Origin: Mycobacterium sp. 236(2023)
GTDB taxonomy: Bacteria > Actinomycetota > Actinomycetes > Mycobacteriales > Mycobacteriaceae
Direction: 5' to 3'
Assembly: GCF_029623955.1 (NCBI RefSeq)
Contig: NZ_JARSBP010000002.1
Coordinates: 1,674,001 to 1,738,000, forward strand
Length of the DNA stretch: 64,000 nucleotides
Shown: piece by piece, positions 1-8,421 of the stretch
Numbering within the stretch: position 1 is the first letter of the stretch
How the letters are laid out: every line of letters starts with the position of its first letter
The notes under the pieces: model-generated
What the model saw: only the letters and a program-made list of their open reading frames with translations
Databases searched by the model: none
Told to the model about the DNA's origin: nothing
Position numbers and translations under genes: made by a program

Positions 1-363
1 GACCTCGAAGACCGGCATCTCGCCGTGACGCGCGATGCGGCAGGCCCGGGTGTCCAGGCCGGCACCCAGCACGACGACGCTGTCGGTGTCGTTGAGCGGA
101 TCCGACAGGCGTTCGTCGATGAACCTCTTGCGGCACGCGATGCCCGCCCACAAGCCGGGACCGGAGCGGTCAGCGGCGGCCTGCGCCGCCCGCCGCAGCG
201 CCGCCGAGCGGGTCAACCGCACCAGGAACTGGAAGCGGTTGGGCAAAAACGATTCTGCGAGATCGTCGTCGACGAGGCGACGCTCCGGCGGTTCGTTGTG
301 CTCGATGGCCGCCAGCACCATGGGCCCGAAGGCGGTCTGGGCGGCGGCGTTTCGAGACGTCAT
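1..363 (-). CDS. SAM-dependent methyltransferase, TIGR00027/PPM type (3' part cut off by window edge)
   Basis: The visible 121 codons are the N-terminal part of the mycobacterial putative SAM-dependent methyltransferase family. Typical of the family are the opening [15 protein letters not shown], the [14 protein letters not shown] stretch, and [15 protein letters not shown], which is the SAM-binding motif I. The ATG at 361-363 overlaps the stop of the upstream SDR gene (ATGA), so the two are probably translated together. The position matches Rv2751 of M. tuberculosis. The substrate is unknown. The C-terminal half lies outside the window. Confidence 0.85.
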   Translation of the reverse strand, partial: MTSRNAAAQTAFGPMVLAAIEHNEPPERRLVDDDLAESFLPNRFQFLVRLTRSAALRRAAQAAADRSGPGLWAGIACRKRFIDERLSDPLNDTDSVVVLGAGLDTRACRIARHGEMPVFEV

Positions 364-1181
364 CGCTTATTGATATACCCCGCATCGACCGGAAGCGTGA
401 TCCCGGTGACGTAGCGGGCCGCGTCCGACACGAGCCAGAACACTGCATTGGCGATGTCCTCCGGCTCGAGCGCCTGCACCGGAAGCGCGTTGCCCATGTC
501 GGGGCCGCCGCCCTGACTCTCCTGCGCCACCCCTTCCAGCCACGAGCGGGTGAACTCGTTGTCGATCATCGGGGTGTTGACCCCTGCAGGATGGACCGAG
601 TTGACCCGAATGCTGTATTGGGCAAGGAAATTGGCGTACACCCGCATTATGCCGACGATGCCGTGCTTGGCGGCGGCGTAGCCGACGGAGCCCGCGACGG
701 GTGCGCCGAGTCCGACGAGCCCGGCCACCGAACTGGTCAGCACGATGGCCCCACCGTTGCCGAACTTGACCATCGGCTTCATCGCCACGTCGATGGTGTT
801 GTAGACGCCCGTCAGATTGACGTCGATGACGTCCTGCCAGGCGTCCGCGGCTGCCATCGGCGCGATCCCGGCGTTGGCGACGACGATGTCGAGGCGGTCA
901 TCGAATTTCTCGGTGCCGTCGCGCACGGCCGCCTTGACCGCATCGCGGTCGCGGACATCGGCCTCGTAGGTGGCGATCCGTGCGCCGGTGTCCTCGACGA
1001 GTTTGACCGTGGCGGCCATGTCGTCGGCGGTGGCCAGCGGGTACGGGACCGAATCGATCTGCGCGCACAGGTCGAGCGCGATGATGTCGGCGCCGGCGGA
1101 TGCCAGCTTCACCGCGTGTGCGCGACCCTGGCCGCGCGCGGCACCGGTGATGAACGCGACTTTGCCGGTGAGCTCACCCAT
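360..1181 (-). CDS. Mycofactocin-coupled SDR family oxidoreductase
   Basis: A short-chain dehydrogenase of 273 residues (Rv2750-like). The N-terminal [11 protein letters not shown] replaces the ordinary TGxxxGxG loop and is followed by IIALDLCA. Both are hallmarks of the SDR subfamily thought to hold tightly bound NAD that is re-oxidised through mycofactocin. The NAG motif (VVANAGIAP), the catalytic Ser in LTSSVAG and the YAAAK Tyr/Lys pair are all present. The substrate is probably an alcohol or a hydroxy-lipid, but this is inference. It sits in an operon with the methyltransferase (4-base overlap) and the monooxygenase (6-base gap). Confidence 0.88.
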   Translation of the reverse strand: MGELTGKVAFITGAARGQGRAHAVKLASAGADIIALDLCAQIDSVPYPLATADDMAATVKLVEDTGARIATYEADVRDRDAVKAAVRDGTEKFDDRLDIVVANAGIAPMAAADAWQDVIDVNLTGVYNTIDVAMKPMVKFGNGGAIVLTSSVAGLVGLGAPVAGSVGYAAAKHGIVGIMRVYANFLAQYSIRVNSVHPAGVNTPMIDNEFTRSWLEGVAQESQGGGPDMGNALPVQALEPEDIANAVFWLVSDAARYVTGITLPVDAGYINKR

Positions 1182-1187
1182 GGCGAC

Positions 1188-1502
1188 TTATCCCCGCAGC
1201 TGGCCCTTGGCCGGATCGCCGGCGACCACCGGCTGCAGCACCTTGATGTCGGGTGCGCCGTCGAGGTGTTCGCCGACCGTGCCGAACAGCGTGGCCACCG
1301 CAGGAGCGGCGCTGTGCGCCTGCAGGGCGTCCGCGTCGGCCCACTGCTCGACGAAGACGAAGGTGCCGTCGGCCTCGTGCAGAGAGTAGAGGTCGCAGCC
1401 GGGCTCGCCGTGTACCGCCTCGATGGCCGTTGTGCAGGCATTCCGCACCGTGTCGACGGACTCGGGCTTGGCCTTCATGGTGGCGATGACGACGATCGGC
1501 AT
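1188..1502 (-). CDS. Antibiotic biosynthesis monooxygenase (ABM) family protein
   Basis: A 104-residue dimeric alpha-beta barrel protein of the ABM/YgiN type (Rv2749-like). Family features are the opening VVIATMKAKPESVDTV strand, GCDLYSLHEAD, and FVFVEQWADADALQAH. The ATG at 1502 has AGGAG about 7 bases upstream, which favours it over a longer upstream reading. It is the first gene of a three-gene minus-strand operon with the SDR and the methyltransferase. Relatives act as quinol or polyketide monooxygenases or as heme-handling proteins. The substrate here cannot be read from sequence. Confidence 0.82.
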   Translation of the reverse strand: MPIVVIATMKAKPESVDTVRNACTTAIEAVHGEPGCDLYSLHEADGTFVFVEQWADADALQAHSAAPAVATLFGTVGEHLDGAPDIKVLQPVVAGDPAKGQLRG

Positions 1503-1693
1503 TCGTGACTCCTCGTTGAGTGAATGAACCCAGGGATTGAACACTGGGACTGAACAGATGTCACCGTACTGTCTGCTGCCGGCCGCGTCGTCGGCGGGCG
1601 ATCCGCAGGTTAGAGCGCCGCGACCGTCCCGACGCCAGGGTGACACCAATCTGTGACCAGTGTGGCTGATGGTGCATATGAGGCGTTAGCGAC

Positions 1694-1699
1694 TAGGCT
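1694..1699 (+). promoter_or_regulatory. -10 hexamer of a leaderless ftsK promoter
   Basis: TAGGCT fits the mycobacterial TAnnnT -10 element and ends 7 bases before the ATG at 1707, the spacing of a leaderless transcript. This supports 1707 over the in-frame ATG at 1701. Confidence 0.5.
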
Positions 1700-1706
1700 T
1701 ATGCCC

Positions 1707-4214
1707 ATGGCGAGTAAGACCGCGGCCCGATCTTCTGCACGTCAGACCAGGTCAAAGGCCCCTTCGCGCGGCGGGGGACGGTCTGCGCGCCCATCCGCTC
1801 CGCGCCGCAAGCCCGCCCGGCGCAAGTCATCGGCCGTCGCATCGGCCGGCACGACCGTCGGCCGGGGCGTACGGGCCGGCTGGCTGATGGTGGCCAAGGG
1901 CGCCGGAAGCACCGCACGCTCGGTGGGTCGCGCACGTGATCTGGAGCCCGGCCACCGTCGCGACGGCATCGCGCTGGCACTACTCGGGTTGGCCGTTGTC
2001 GTCGCCGCGAGCTCCTGGTTCGACGCCGCGCGACCCGTCGGGGCCTGGATCGACACCGTCGTCCGCGTCATCATCGGCGCCGCCGTCGTGCTGGTGCCGG
2101 TCGCGCTCGCCGCGATTGGCGTCACGCTCATGCGCACCGAGCCCGATCGCGAGGCACGCCCCCGGCTCATCCTCGGGTCGGCGATGATCGCGCTGCCCGC
2201 CCTCGGCCTGTGGCACCTGTGGGCGGGATCGCCCGTGGATCCCACAGCCCGCCAGCACGCCGGTGGATTCGTGGGCTTCGCCATCGGTGGGCCGCTGTCC
2301 GACGGGCTGACCACCTGGATCGCCGCGCCGCTGCTGTTCATCGGGATCCTGTTCGGGGTGCTGCTGTTGACCGGCACGACGATCCGTGAGGTGCCCTCGA
2401 CCGTCCGCGACATGTTCTCCACCCGGTGGGACCGCGAATACGACGATGAGTACGACGACTATGACGACTACGAAGGCGACGAGGAGCCCGAAGACTTTTC
2501 CGACGGCTACTACGACGATGCGCCCATCGAGGAGGCCGAGGCGTGGCCATCGCCGACGCAGCCCACGGTGCCGCTGGACCGCACCGATGGACCGACTGGT
2601 TCCCCGATGGACAACTACCCGCTCGACGAGCCCGCCGCCATCGAGGCCCCGAAACCGAAGAAGAAGCCGCGCAAGGAACCCAAGATCGTCGTGGACCGCG
2701 TGGTCGAGGGCCCGTACACGCTGCCCTCGCTCGAACTGCTCGTCGCCGGAGATCCGCCGAAGCGGCTGACGGCGGCCAACCAGCACATGACCGACTCCAT
2801 CACCTCGGTGCTGCAGCAGTTCAAGGTCGACGCCGCCGTCACCGGCTGCACCCGCGGGCCGACCGTCACCCGCTACGAGGTGGAGCTCGGCCCGGGCGTC
2901 AAGGTCGAGAAGATCACCGCGCTGCACCGCAACATCGCCTACGCCGTCGCGACCGAGAGCGTGCGCATGCTCGCGCCGATCCCCGGCAAATCGGCGGTCG
3001 GCATCGAGGTGCCCAACACCGACCGCGAAATGGTGCGGCTGGCCGACGTGCTGACCGACCCCGTCGTGCGGTCCGACCACCACCCGCTGGTCATCGGACT
3101 CGGCAAAGACATTGAGGGCGAGATGATCTCGGCCAACCTGGCCAAGATGCCGCACCTCCTGGTCGCCGGCTCGACCGGGTCCGGCAAGTCGAGTTTCGTG
3201 AACTCGATGCTGGTGTCGCTGCTCGCGCGCGCCACCCCGGACGAGGTCAGGATGATCCTGATCGACCCGAAGATGGTCGAACTGACTCCCTACGAAGGGA
3301 TTCCGCACCTCATCACGCCGATCATCACCGAGCCGAAGAAGGCCGCCGCCGCGCTGGCATGGCTGGTCGAGGAGATGGAGCAGCGCTACCAGGACATGCA
3401 GGCTTCGCGGGTGCGTCACATCGACGTGTTCAACGAGAAGGTGCGCAACGGCGAAATCACTGCGCCGCTGGGCAGCAACCGCGAATACAAGCCCTATCCC
3501 TACATCCTGGCCATCGTCGACGAGCTCGCCGACCTGATGATGACCGCGCCGCGCGATGTCGAAGAGGCGATCGTCCGGATCACCCAAAAGGCCCGTGCCG
3601 CAGGTATTCACCTCGTGCTCGCGACGCAGCGCCCGTCCGTCGACGTCGTCACCGGTCTGATCAAGACGAATGTGCCGTCCCGGTTGGCGTTCGCGACGTC
3701 GTCGCTGACCGACAGCCGCGTCATCCTCGACCAGCCCGGCGCCGAGAAGCTGATCGGCATGGGCGACGGCCTGTTCCTGCCGATGGGGGCCAACAAGCCG
3801 TTGCGGCTGCAGGGTGCGTTCATCACCGACGAGGAGATCCACGCGGTCGTCACGGCGACCAAGGATCAGGCTGAGCCCGAGTTCGTCGAGGGCGTCACGG
3901 CGGTCAAGGCCGGCGAACGCAAGGACGTCGACCCCGACATCGGTGACGACATGGACGTCTTCCTTCAGGCCGTCGAGCTCGTGGTGTCGAGCCAGTTCGG
4001 CTCGACGTCGATGCTGCAGCGCAAGCTGCGCGTCGGCTTCGCCAAGGCGGGTCGCCTGATGGACCTGATGGAGAACCGAGGCATCGTCGGGCCCTCAGAA
4101 GGGTCCAAGGCGCGTGAGGTCCTCGTCAAACCCGACGAACTGGCCGGGACGCTGATGTTGATCCGCGGCGGCAGCGACGCCAACGGCGCAGACGACGACG
4201 AGCCGGACTTCTAA
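1707..4214 (+). CDS. ftsK: DNA translocase FtsK/SpoIIIE
   Basis: A septal DNA pump of 835 residues that clears chromosome ends and dimers during division. The first 60 residues are a very basic Arg/Lys/Ser tail. About four membrane segments follow (roughly residues 85-245), then an acidic linker rich in DDYDDY and EE (about 250-310). The motor carries Walker A GSTGSGKS at 488-495 and Walker B IVDELADLM with Asp about 605. The C-terminal gamma winged-helix domain (ELVVSSQFGSTSMLQRK) normally reads KOPS-like polar sequences. The start at 1707 is set by a -10 box 7 bases upstream; 1701 or the far upstream GTG at 1653 are less likely. Rv2748c orthologue. Confidence 0.95.
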   Translation: MASKTAARSSARQTRSKAPSRGGGRSARPSAPRRKPARRKSSAVASAGTTVGRGVRAGWLMVAKGAGSTARSVGRARDLEPGHRRDGIALALLGLAVVVAASSWFDAARPVGAWIDTVVRVIIGAAVVLVPVALAAIGVTLMRTEPDREARPRLILGSAMIALPALGLWHLWAGSPVDPTARQHAGGFVGFAIGGPLSDGLTTWIAAPLLFIGILFGVLLLTGTTIREVPSTVRDMFSTRWDREYDDEYDDYDDYEGDEEPEDFSDGYYDDAPIEEAEAWPSPTQPTVPLDRTDGPTGSPMDNYPLDEPAAIEAPKPKKKPRKEPKIVVDRVVEGPYTLPSLELLVAGDPPKRLTAANQHMTDSITSVLQQFKVDAAVTGCTRGPTVTRYEVELGPGVKVEKITALHRNIAYAVATESVRMLAPIPGKSAVGIEVPNTDREMVRLADVLTDPVVRSDHHPLVIGLGKDIEGEMISANLAKMPHLLVAGSTGSGKSSFVNSMLVSLLARATPDEVRMILIDPKMVELTPYEGIPHLITPIITEPKKAAAALAWLVEEMEQRYQDMQASRVRHIDVFNEKVRNGEITAPLGSNREYKPYPYILAIVDELADLMMTAPRDVEEAIVRITQKARAAGIHLVLATQRPSVDVVTGLIKTNVPSRLAFATSSLTDSRVILDQPGAEKLIGMGDGLFLPMGANKPLRLQGAFITDEEIHAVVTATKDQAEPEFVEGVTAVKAGERKDVDPDIGDDMDVFLQAVELVVSSQFGSTSMLQRKLRVGFAKAGRLMDLMENRGIVGPSEGSKAREVLVKPDELAGTLMLIRGGSDANGADDDEPDF

Positions 4215-5251
4215 GCCTTCTCGACGACGTACATCGCCTGCCCGGGGATCCGAAGGATGCGGATCCGCCGGGGTGCGCCGAAACCGGCCGCCCGCAGCCA
4301 GTCGTGCAGCTGCGCCGGGGGATGCACCTGCGAGCCGGAGCTCAGGTACACGAACAGGCTGAGCACATTGGCCTGGGCCGAGGTGGCGTGGTCGGGTTCG
4401 GCGAACGCGTCCATGACGGCCAACGTCCCGCCGGAAGCGAGCGCGTCGTGGATGCGGCGGAACAGGTCGACCGTCTGCTCGGCCGTCAGATGGTGCAACA
4501 GGTTGAAGCACAGCACGGCGTCGTAGCCGGTGCCCAGATCGTCGACCGTGGCGTCGCCGGCGCGGTGCTCGACGCTGTCGGACATGCCCGCGGCCGCGAT
4601 GATCTCGCGGCCGATGGCCGCGCTGCCCGGCAGGTCCAGCACAGTGGCGTGCAGCCCCGGATTGCGGCGGCACAGCTGTGCCGAGTACCAGCCGTGACCG
4701 CCACCGATGTCCAGCAGGGATCGCGAATCACGCGGTAGCCGAAGCTTTTTCGCGACCTCGTCGGCGGACAGCCGTGCCAGCTCCAGCTGGCCGCAGATAT
4801 AGCGCCGCCAGTACGGATCGTCGGGCGCGGCGTCGTGATGGCCGGCTGGCGCCCCGGTGCGGGTCACCTGGTCCAACTGTGACCACCACTGCCAGTAGTC
4901 GGCGGTGCCCGCCACGTACCGTGCCACCGACAGTGCCGATGCCGGGTCCAGCCAGCGGCGCGCCGACCGGGTCAGCCGGTAGCGCCCCGCCCGGGCGCGG
5001 ACGTGCCCGCCTGACCGCAGACAGTCGAGCAGCAGCTGGGTCGGCACGGGATCCAGGTTCAGATCGGCGGCGAGTTCTGCCGCCGTCGACGGCCGCTCGG
5101 CCAGGCGCGCCGCCATGCCGGTCTGCACCGCGGTGATGATGACCGCCGACAGGGCCATTCCGCCCCACGCCTCGGCGGCCGCAACGGGAACGATGCCGGC
5201 CTTCAGCGCCAGCCATTCGACGGGGTTCGCGCCTCGCAGGGCCAGCCTCAC
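4211..5251 (-). CDS. O-methyltransferase-like SAM-dependent methyltransferase of the UbiA/PKS cluster
   Basis: 346 residues. An N-terminal winged-helix dimerisation domain, as in acetylserotonin or polyketide O-methyltransferases, contains STAAELAADLNLDPVPTQLL. The class I fold carries motif I DIGGGHG at 171-177, an AGDATVDDLGTGYDAV stretch and LCFNLLHHL. GTG start at 5251 with GAAGGG about 9 bases upstream. It overlaps the end of ftsK by 4 bases and diverges from the prenyltransferase gene with only 34 bases between starts. The neighbours suggest it methylates a phenolic or quinone polyketide; this is inferred from context. Not in the M. tuberculosis order. Confidence 0.82.
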   Translation of the reverse strand: MRLALRGANPVEWLALKAGIVPVAAAEAWGGMALSAVIITAVQTGMAARLAERPSTAAELAADLNLDPVPTQLLLDCLRSGGHVRARAGRYRLTRSARRWLDPASALSVARYVAGTADYWQWWSQLDQVTRTGAPAGHHDAAPDDPYWRRYICGQLELARLSADEVAKKLRLPRDSRSLLDIGGGHGWYSAQLCRRNPGLHATVLDLPGSAAIGREIIAAAGMSDSVEHRAGDATVDDLGTGYDAVLCFNLLHHLTAEQTVDLFRRIHDALASGGTLAVMDAFAEPDHATSAQANVLSLFVYLSSGSQVHPPAQLHDWLRAAGFGAPRRIRILRIPGQAMYVVEKA

Positions 5252-5285
5252 TTTTCAGGACCCTTCACCACCGAAATTTACTACC

Positions 5286-6182
5286 ATGTCAACGGTATCT
5301 CTTGAGGGGAGACCGACCATCACGGTCCATACCCGTTCGGCCCCGCAGGCGCTCAGACGTGCGCGGGCCCTCGTCGTCGCCGGCCACGCCGGACCTGCTC
5401 TGGCCATCAGCGTGCTCGCGACGCTGTTGGCCGCACAGGCCGCACCCGAGGGGATCGGCCCGGCCCTCACCGGTCCCGCCATGCTGGCCGGCCAGCTCTC
5501 CGTCGGCTGGTCCAACGATGCGATGGACGCCGGCCGCGACGCTGCGGCGGGCCGGGTCGACAAACCCGTCGCCACCGGCGACATCAGCGCGCGCGCAGTC
5601 TGGATCGCGGCCTGCACGGCGCTGCTCGGCGCGCTCGCGATGGCACTGACCATCAGCGCGGCCACCATGGTCGTCCTGGCCGTCATCGTCGGCGCGGCCT
5701 GGGCGTACAACGTCGGATTGAAGTCGACTCCGGCGTCCGGGCTGATGTACCTCCTCGGGTTCGGCCCCATTCCGGCCTACGCGGCCAGCACGCTGCCCGG
5801 GCAACCGTTGCCGACCTGGTATGCGACTGCAGCCGCCGCGCTGGTCGGCCTCGGCGGCCATTTCGCCAACGTGCTGCCCGATCTGAAAGCGGATCAGGCC
5901 ACCGGCGTCCACGGCCTGCCGCAGCGCGTCGCCGCCCGCTGGGGAGCAGGCGCCGTGCGCGGCACCGCCCTGGCCCTGCTGCTGTCGGCGTCCGTACTGC
6001 TGCTGGTGGCGTCGGACTTCCACGGGGTCGCCGTGGCCGGACTCGCGGTCGCCGTCGTATTCACGGTGATCGGCGCCGTAGGCAGCGGACGTGTGCCGTT
6101 CGTGGCGGCCTTCGGCATCGCCGCCGTCGACGTCGTTCTGCTGGTCGTCATCGGATTCGTCGGCGGAGTCGGCCATGCGTAG
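5286..6182 (+). CDS. UbiA family prenyltransferase
   Basis: An integral membrane protein of 298 residues with about eight or nine helices. Both Asp-rich motifs of UbiA enzymes are visible: ND-x2-D-x3-D at 77-85 (SNDAMDAGRD) and DLKAD at 199-203. These bind Mg and the prenyl diphosphate that is joined to an aromatic acceptor. The ATG at 5286 has no clear ribosome site. The last 8 bases overlap the type III PKS gene, so the two are surely co-expressed. The natural reading is that it prenylates the PKS product or a methylated form of it. The motif sequence is unlike menaquinone MenA or arabinan DPPR synthase, so a housekeeping role is less likely. Confidence 0.85.
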   Translation: MSTVSLEGRPTITVHTRSAPQALRRARALVVAGHAGPALAISVLATLLAAQAAPEGIGPALTGPAMLAGQLSVGWSNDAMDAGRDAAAGRVDKPVATGDISARAVWIAACTALLGALAMALTISAATMVVLAVIVGAAWAYNVGLKSTPASGLMYLLGFGPIPAYAASTLPGQPLPTWYATAAAALVGLGGHFANVLPDLKADQATGVHGLPQRVAARWGAGAVRGTALALLLSASVLLLVASDFHGVAVAGLAVAVVFTVIGAVGSGRVPFVAAFGIAAVDVVLLVVIGFVGGVGHA

Positions 6183-7242
6183 AGCGGAAAGCACTGTCCT
6201 GGCGGTGAATTCGGCCTTCCCCGCTCACCGCTACCCGCAATCCGAACTCACGGCGAAGGTCGCCGAAGTCGGCGGCCTGGGACCGGACGAGCGCGTGCTG
6301 CTGGACCGGCTGCACGCCAACGCGGGCGTCGAGTACCGCCACACCGTCCTGCCACTGAACGATTACGCCCGCCGCCGCGACATCGCAGCGGCCAACGACC
6401 GCTACGTCGAGGAATCGGCCGATCTGGGGGAGGGGGCACTGCGCGCTGCGCTCGACGCCGCCGGGGTGGCCGGGCGCGATCTGGACCTCCTGATCGTCAC
6501 GTCGGTGACCGGTGTCGTGGTTCCCTCGCTCGACGCCCGGCTCATTCCCCGGCTCGGATTGCGGCCCGACATCAAGAGGCTGCCGGTCTTCGGGCTGGGC
6601 TGCGTGGCGGGTGCGGCGGCACTGGCCAGGCTGCACGACTACCTGCTGGCCTGGCCCGACCACCACGCCGCACTCCTGGCGGTGGAGCTGTGCTCACTGA
6701 GCTGGCCGGTGACCGACATGACGACCGCCGACCTCGTCGTCACGGGACTGTTCGGAGACGGGGCGGCAGCGCTGGTGGCGACCGGCACCGGAGCTCGCCC
6801 CGGAGCCGGACCGCGGATCGTCGCGACGCGCAGCGAGGTCTACCCCGACAGCGGTGACACCCTCGGCTGGCGCCTTGCCGGCGACGGGTTCCGCATTGTG
6901 CTCACCGCGGAGTTGGCCGACGTCGTCGAACGGCACCTCGCCGGCACCGTCGCCGCCTTCCTCGCCGAGCACGAGCTGACCGTCGACGAGATCGACGTCT
7001 GGGTGTGCCATCCCGGTGGTCCGAAGGTGATCGACGCCGTCGCGAACAGCCTCAAGCTGCCCGACAGCGCCGTCGAGAAGAGCCGGCAGTCGCTGGCCGA
7101 GGTCGGCAACCTGTCGTCGGCGTCGGTGCTGCACATCCTCCAGAAGACGGTAGAGGCGCAACCGATATCACCCGGGTCGACCGGGCTGATGGTCGGGCTG
7201 GGGCCGGGTGTCAGCGTCGAACTCGTGCTGATGCGATGGTGA
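6175..7242 (+). CDS. Type III polyketide synthase (chalcone/stilbene synthase family)
   Basis: 355 residues of thiolase fold. The catalytic triad is intact: Cys143 in GLGCVAGA, His279 in VCHPGG and Asn312 in VGNLSSASVL. The GLGPGVSVE loop near the C-terminus is the usual cyclisation-pocket sequence. Such enzymes extend an acyl-CoA starter with malonyl-CoA and cyclise it to alkylresorcinols, pyrones or acylphloroglucinols. Starter and chain length cannot be read here. The ATG at 6175 lies inside the end of the UbiA gene. M. tuberculosis has type III PKSs (pks10, pks11, pks18) elsewhere, but none between ftsK and argA. Confidence 0.93.
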   Translation: MRRAESTVLAVNSAFPAHRYPQSELTAKVAEVGGLGPDERVLLDRLHANAGVEYRHTVLPLNDYARRRDIAAANDRYVEESADLGEGALRAALDAAGVAGRDLDLLIVTSVTGVVVPSLDARLIPRLGLRPDIKRLPVFGLGCVAGAAALARLHDYLLAWPDHHAALLAVELCSLSWPVTDMTTADLVVTGLFGDGAAALVATGTGARPGAGPRIVATRSEVYPDSGDTLGWRLAGDGFRIVLTAELADVVERHLAGTVAAFLAEHELTVDEIDVWVCHPGGPKVIDAVANSLKLPDSAVEKSRQSLAEVGNLSSASVLHILQKTVEAQPISPGSTGLMVGLGPGVSVELVLMRW

Positions 7243-7257
7243 CAGCCGCCCAGAGTG

Positions 7258-7779
7258 CTACAGGGTCAACAGCATTCGGGTGTTGCCGAGGATGTTGGGC
7301 TTGACGTAGGACAGGTCGAGGAACTCGGCGACACCCGTGTCGTAGGAGCGGCACATCTCCTCGTACACCTCGGAGGTGACGGGCGTCCCCTCGATCTCCT
7401 GGAAGCCGTGCCGTCCGAAGAACTCGGTCTCGAAGGTCAGCACGAAGATCCGGTGCAGGTGCAGATCGGCGGCCACCGACAGCAGCTGATCGACGATCGC
7501 ATGACCGACGCCGCGACCGCGGACCTTGGGATGCACCGCCACCGTGCGCACCTCGCCGAGGTCGGACCAGAGCACGTGCAGGGCGCCGCAGCCGATCAGT
7601 TCGCCGCCGAGGTCGGCCACCCAGAACTCCTGGACGGACTCGTACAACGTCACGAGGTTCTTCTCCAGCAGGATCTTGCCTGCGTAGATGTCGACGAGCG
7701 CCTTGATGGACGCGACGTCGGAAGTCGTTGCGCGGCGCACCACGAGCTCACCGGTGGCCGTGTCCGGAGCTGCGCTCAT
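7258..7779 (-). CDS. argA: Amino-acid N-acetyltransferase (GNAT-type NAGS)
   Basis: 173 residues, a stand-alone GNAT domain orthologous to Rv2747, which makes N-acetylglutamate for arginine synthesis. The acetyl-CoA motif is VRTVAVHPKVRGRGVGHAI (Q/RxxGxG/A), and FGRHGF matches bacterial NAGS C-terminal domains. It lacks the N-terminal amino-acid kinase domain of E. coli ArgA, as expected for actinobacteria. The ATG at 7779 lies 7 bases after a TACTCT -10 box, which indicates a leaderless message. Divergent from pgsA3. Confidence 0.88.
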   Translation of the reverse strand: MSAAPDTATGELVVRRATTSDVASIKALVDIYAGKILLEKNLVTLYESVQEFWVADLGGELIGCGALHVLWSDLGEVRTVAVHPKVRGRGVGHAIVDQLLSVAADLHLHRIFVLTFETEFFGRHGFQEIEGTPVTSEVYEEMCRSYDTGVAEFLDLSYVKPNILGNTRMLLTL

Positions 7780-7786
7780 GCTCCGA

Positions 7787-7792
7787 AGAGTA
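7787..7792 (-). promoter_or_regulatory. -10 hexamer of a leaderless argA promoter
   Basis: On the minus strand this reads TACTCT, 7 bases before the argA ATG. It stands back to back with the pgsA3 -10 box 17 bases away. Confidence 0.5.
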
Positions 7793-7809
7793 TCGGCAGG
7801 GGCAACCAG

Positions 7810-7815
7810 TATTCT
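7810..7815 (+). promoter_or_regulatory. -10 hexamer of a leaderless pgsA3 promoter
   Basis: TATTCT ends 6 bases before the GTG at 7822 and so decides that start against the in-frame GTG at 7816. Confidence 0.5.
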
Positions 7816-7821
7816 GTGGCG

Positions 7822-8421
7822 GTGCCGGGCCAACCACACACTGACCCTGTGGTTCCGCGCGCCCGCGTCGCGAACATCGCAAACATGCTCACCGGTGTCC
7901 GATTCGTGTTGGTACCCGTTTTCCTGGCTGCGCTGTTCGTCGGGGACGGCCATGAAACGACTTGGCGCATAGTCGCATTCGCTGTTTTCGCGGTGGCCGT
8001 CATCACAGATCACCTCGATGGTGCGCTGGCTCGCAGCTACGGCATGGTCACCGAATTCGGCAAGCTGGCCGACCCCATCGCCGACAAGGCCCTCATCGGG
8101 GCGGCGCTGATCGGGCTGTCGCTCCTCGGCGACCTGCCGTGGTGGGTCACCACCGTCATCCTGGTCCGTGAACTGGGCGTCACCCTGCTGCGCCTGGCGG
8201 TGCTGCGCCGGGGCGTCATCCCCGCCAGCCGCGGAGGCAAGCTCAAAACGCTCGTGCAGGCAATCGCCATCGGCCTGTTCATCATGCCGCTGTCCGGAGT
8301 CTGGATGACCAGCGCGTGGATCATCATGCTCGTCGCGGTCGTCTTGACCGTGCTCACCGGCATCGACTACTTCGTATCGGCGTTCAGGGACTCGCGTGGA
8401 CGACCCGCTGATCACCGATGA
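7822..8421 (+). CDS. pgsA3: CDP-alcohol phosphatidyltransferase (phosphatidylglycerophosphate synthase type)
   Basis: An integral membrane enzyme of 199 residues. The family signature D-x2-DG-x2-AR-x8-G-x3-D-x3-D is complete, running from DHLDGALAR to GKLADPIADK. It transfers a phosphatidyl group from CDP-diacylglycerol, probably to glycerol-3-phosphate on the way to phosphatidylglycerol and cardiolipin. Orthologue of Rv2746c. About five membrane helices. GTG start at 7822 from a leaderless promoter. Its end overlaps the CinA-like gene by 26 bases. Confidence 0.88.
   Translation: MPGQPHTDPVVPRARVANIANMLTGVRFVLVPVFLAALFVGDGHETTWRIVAFAVFAVAVITDHLDGALARSYGMVTEFGKLADPIADKALIGAALIGLSLLGDLPWWVTTVILVRELGVTLLRLAVLRRGVIPASRGGKLKTLVQAIAIGLFIMPLSGVWMTSAWIIMLVAVVLTVLTGIDYFVSAFRDSRGRPADHR

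Noticed and set aside
1980..3842. Long open frame of 620 codons antisense to ftsK
   Set aside because: It is the mirror of a strongly conserved protein in GC-rich DNA; composition is Arg/Gly/His-rich with no motif.
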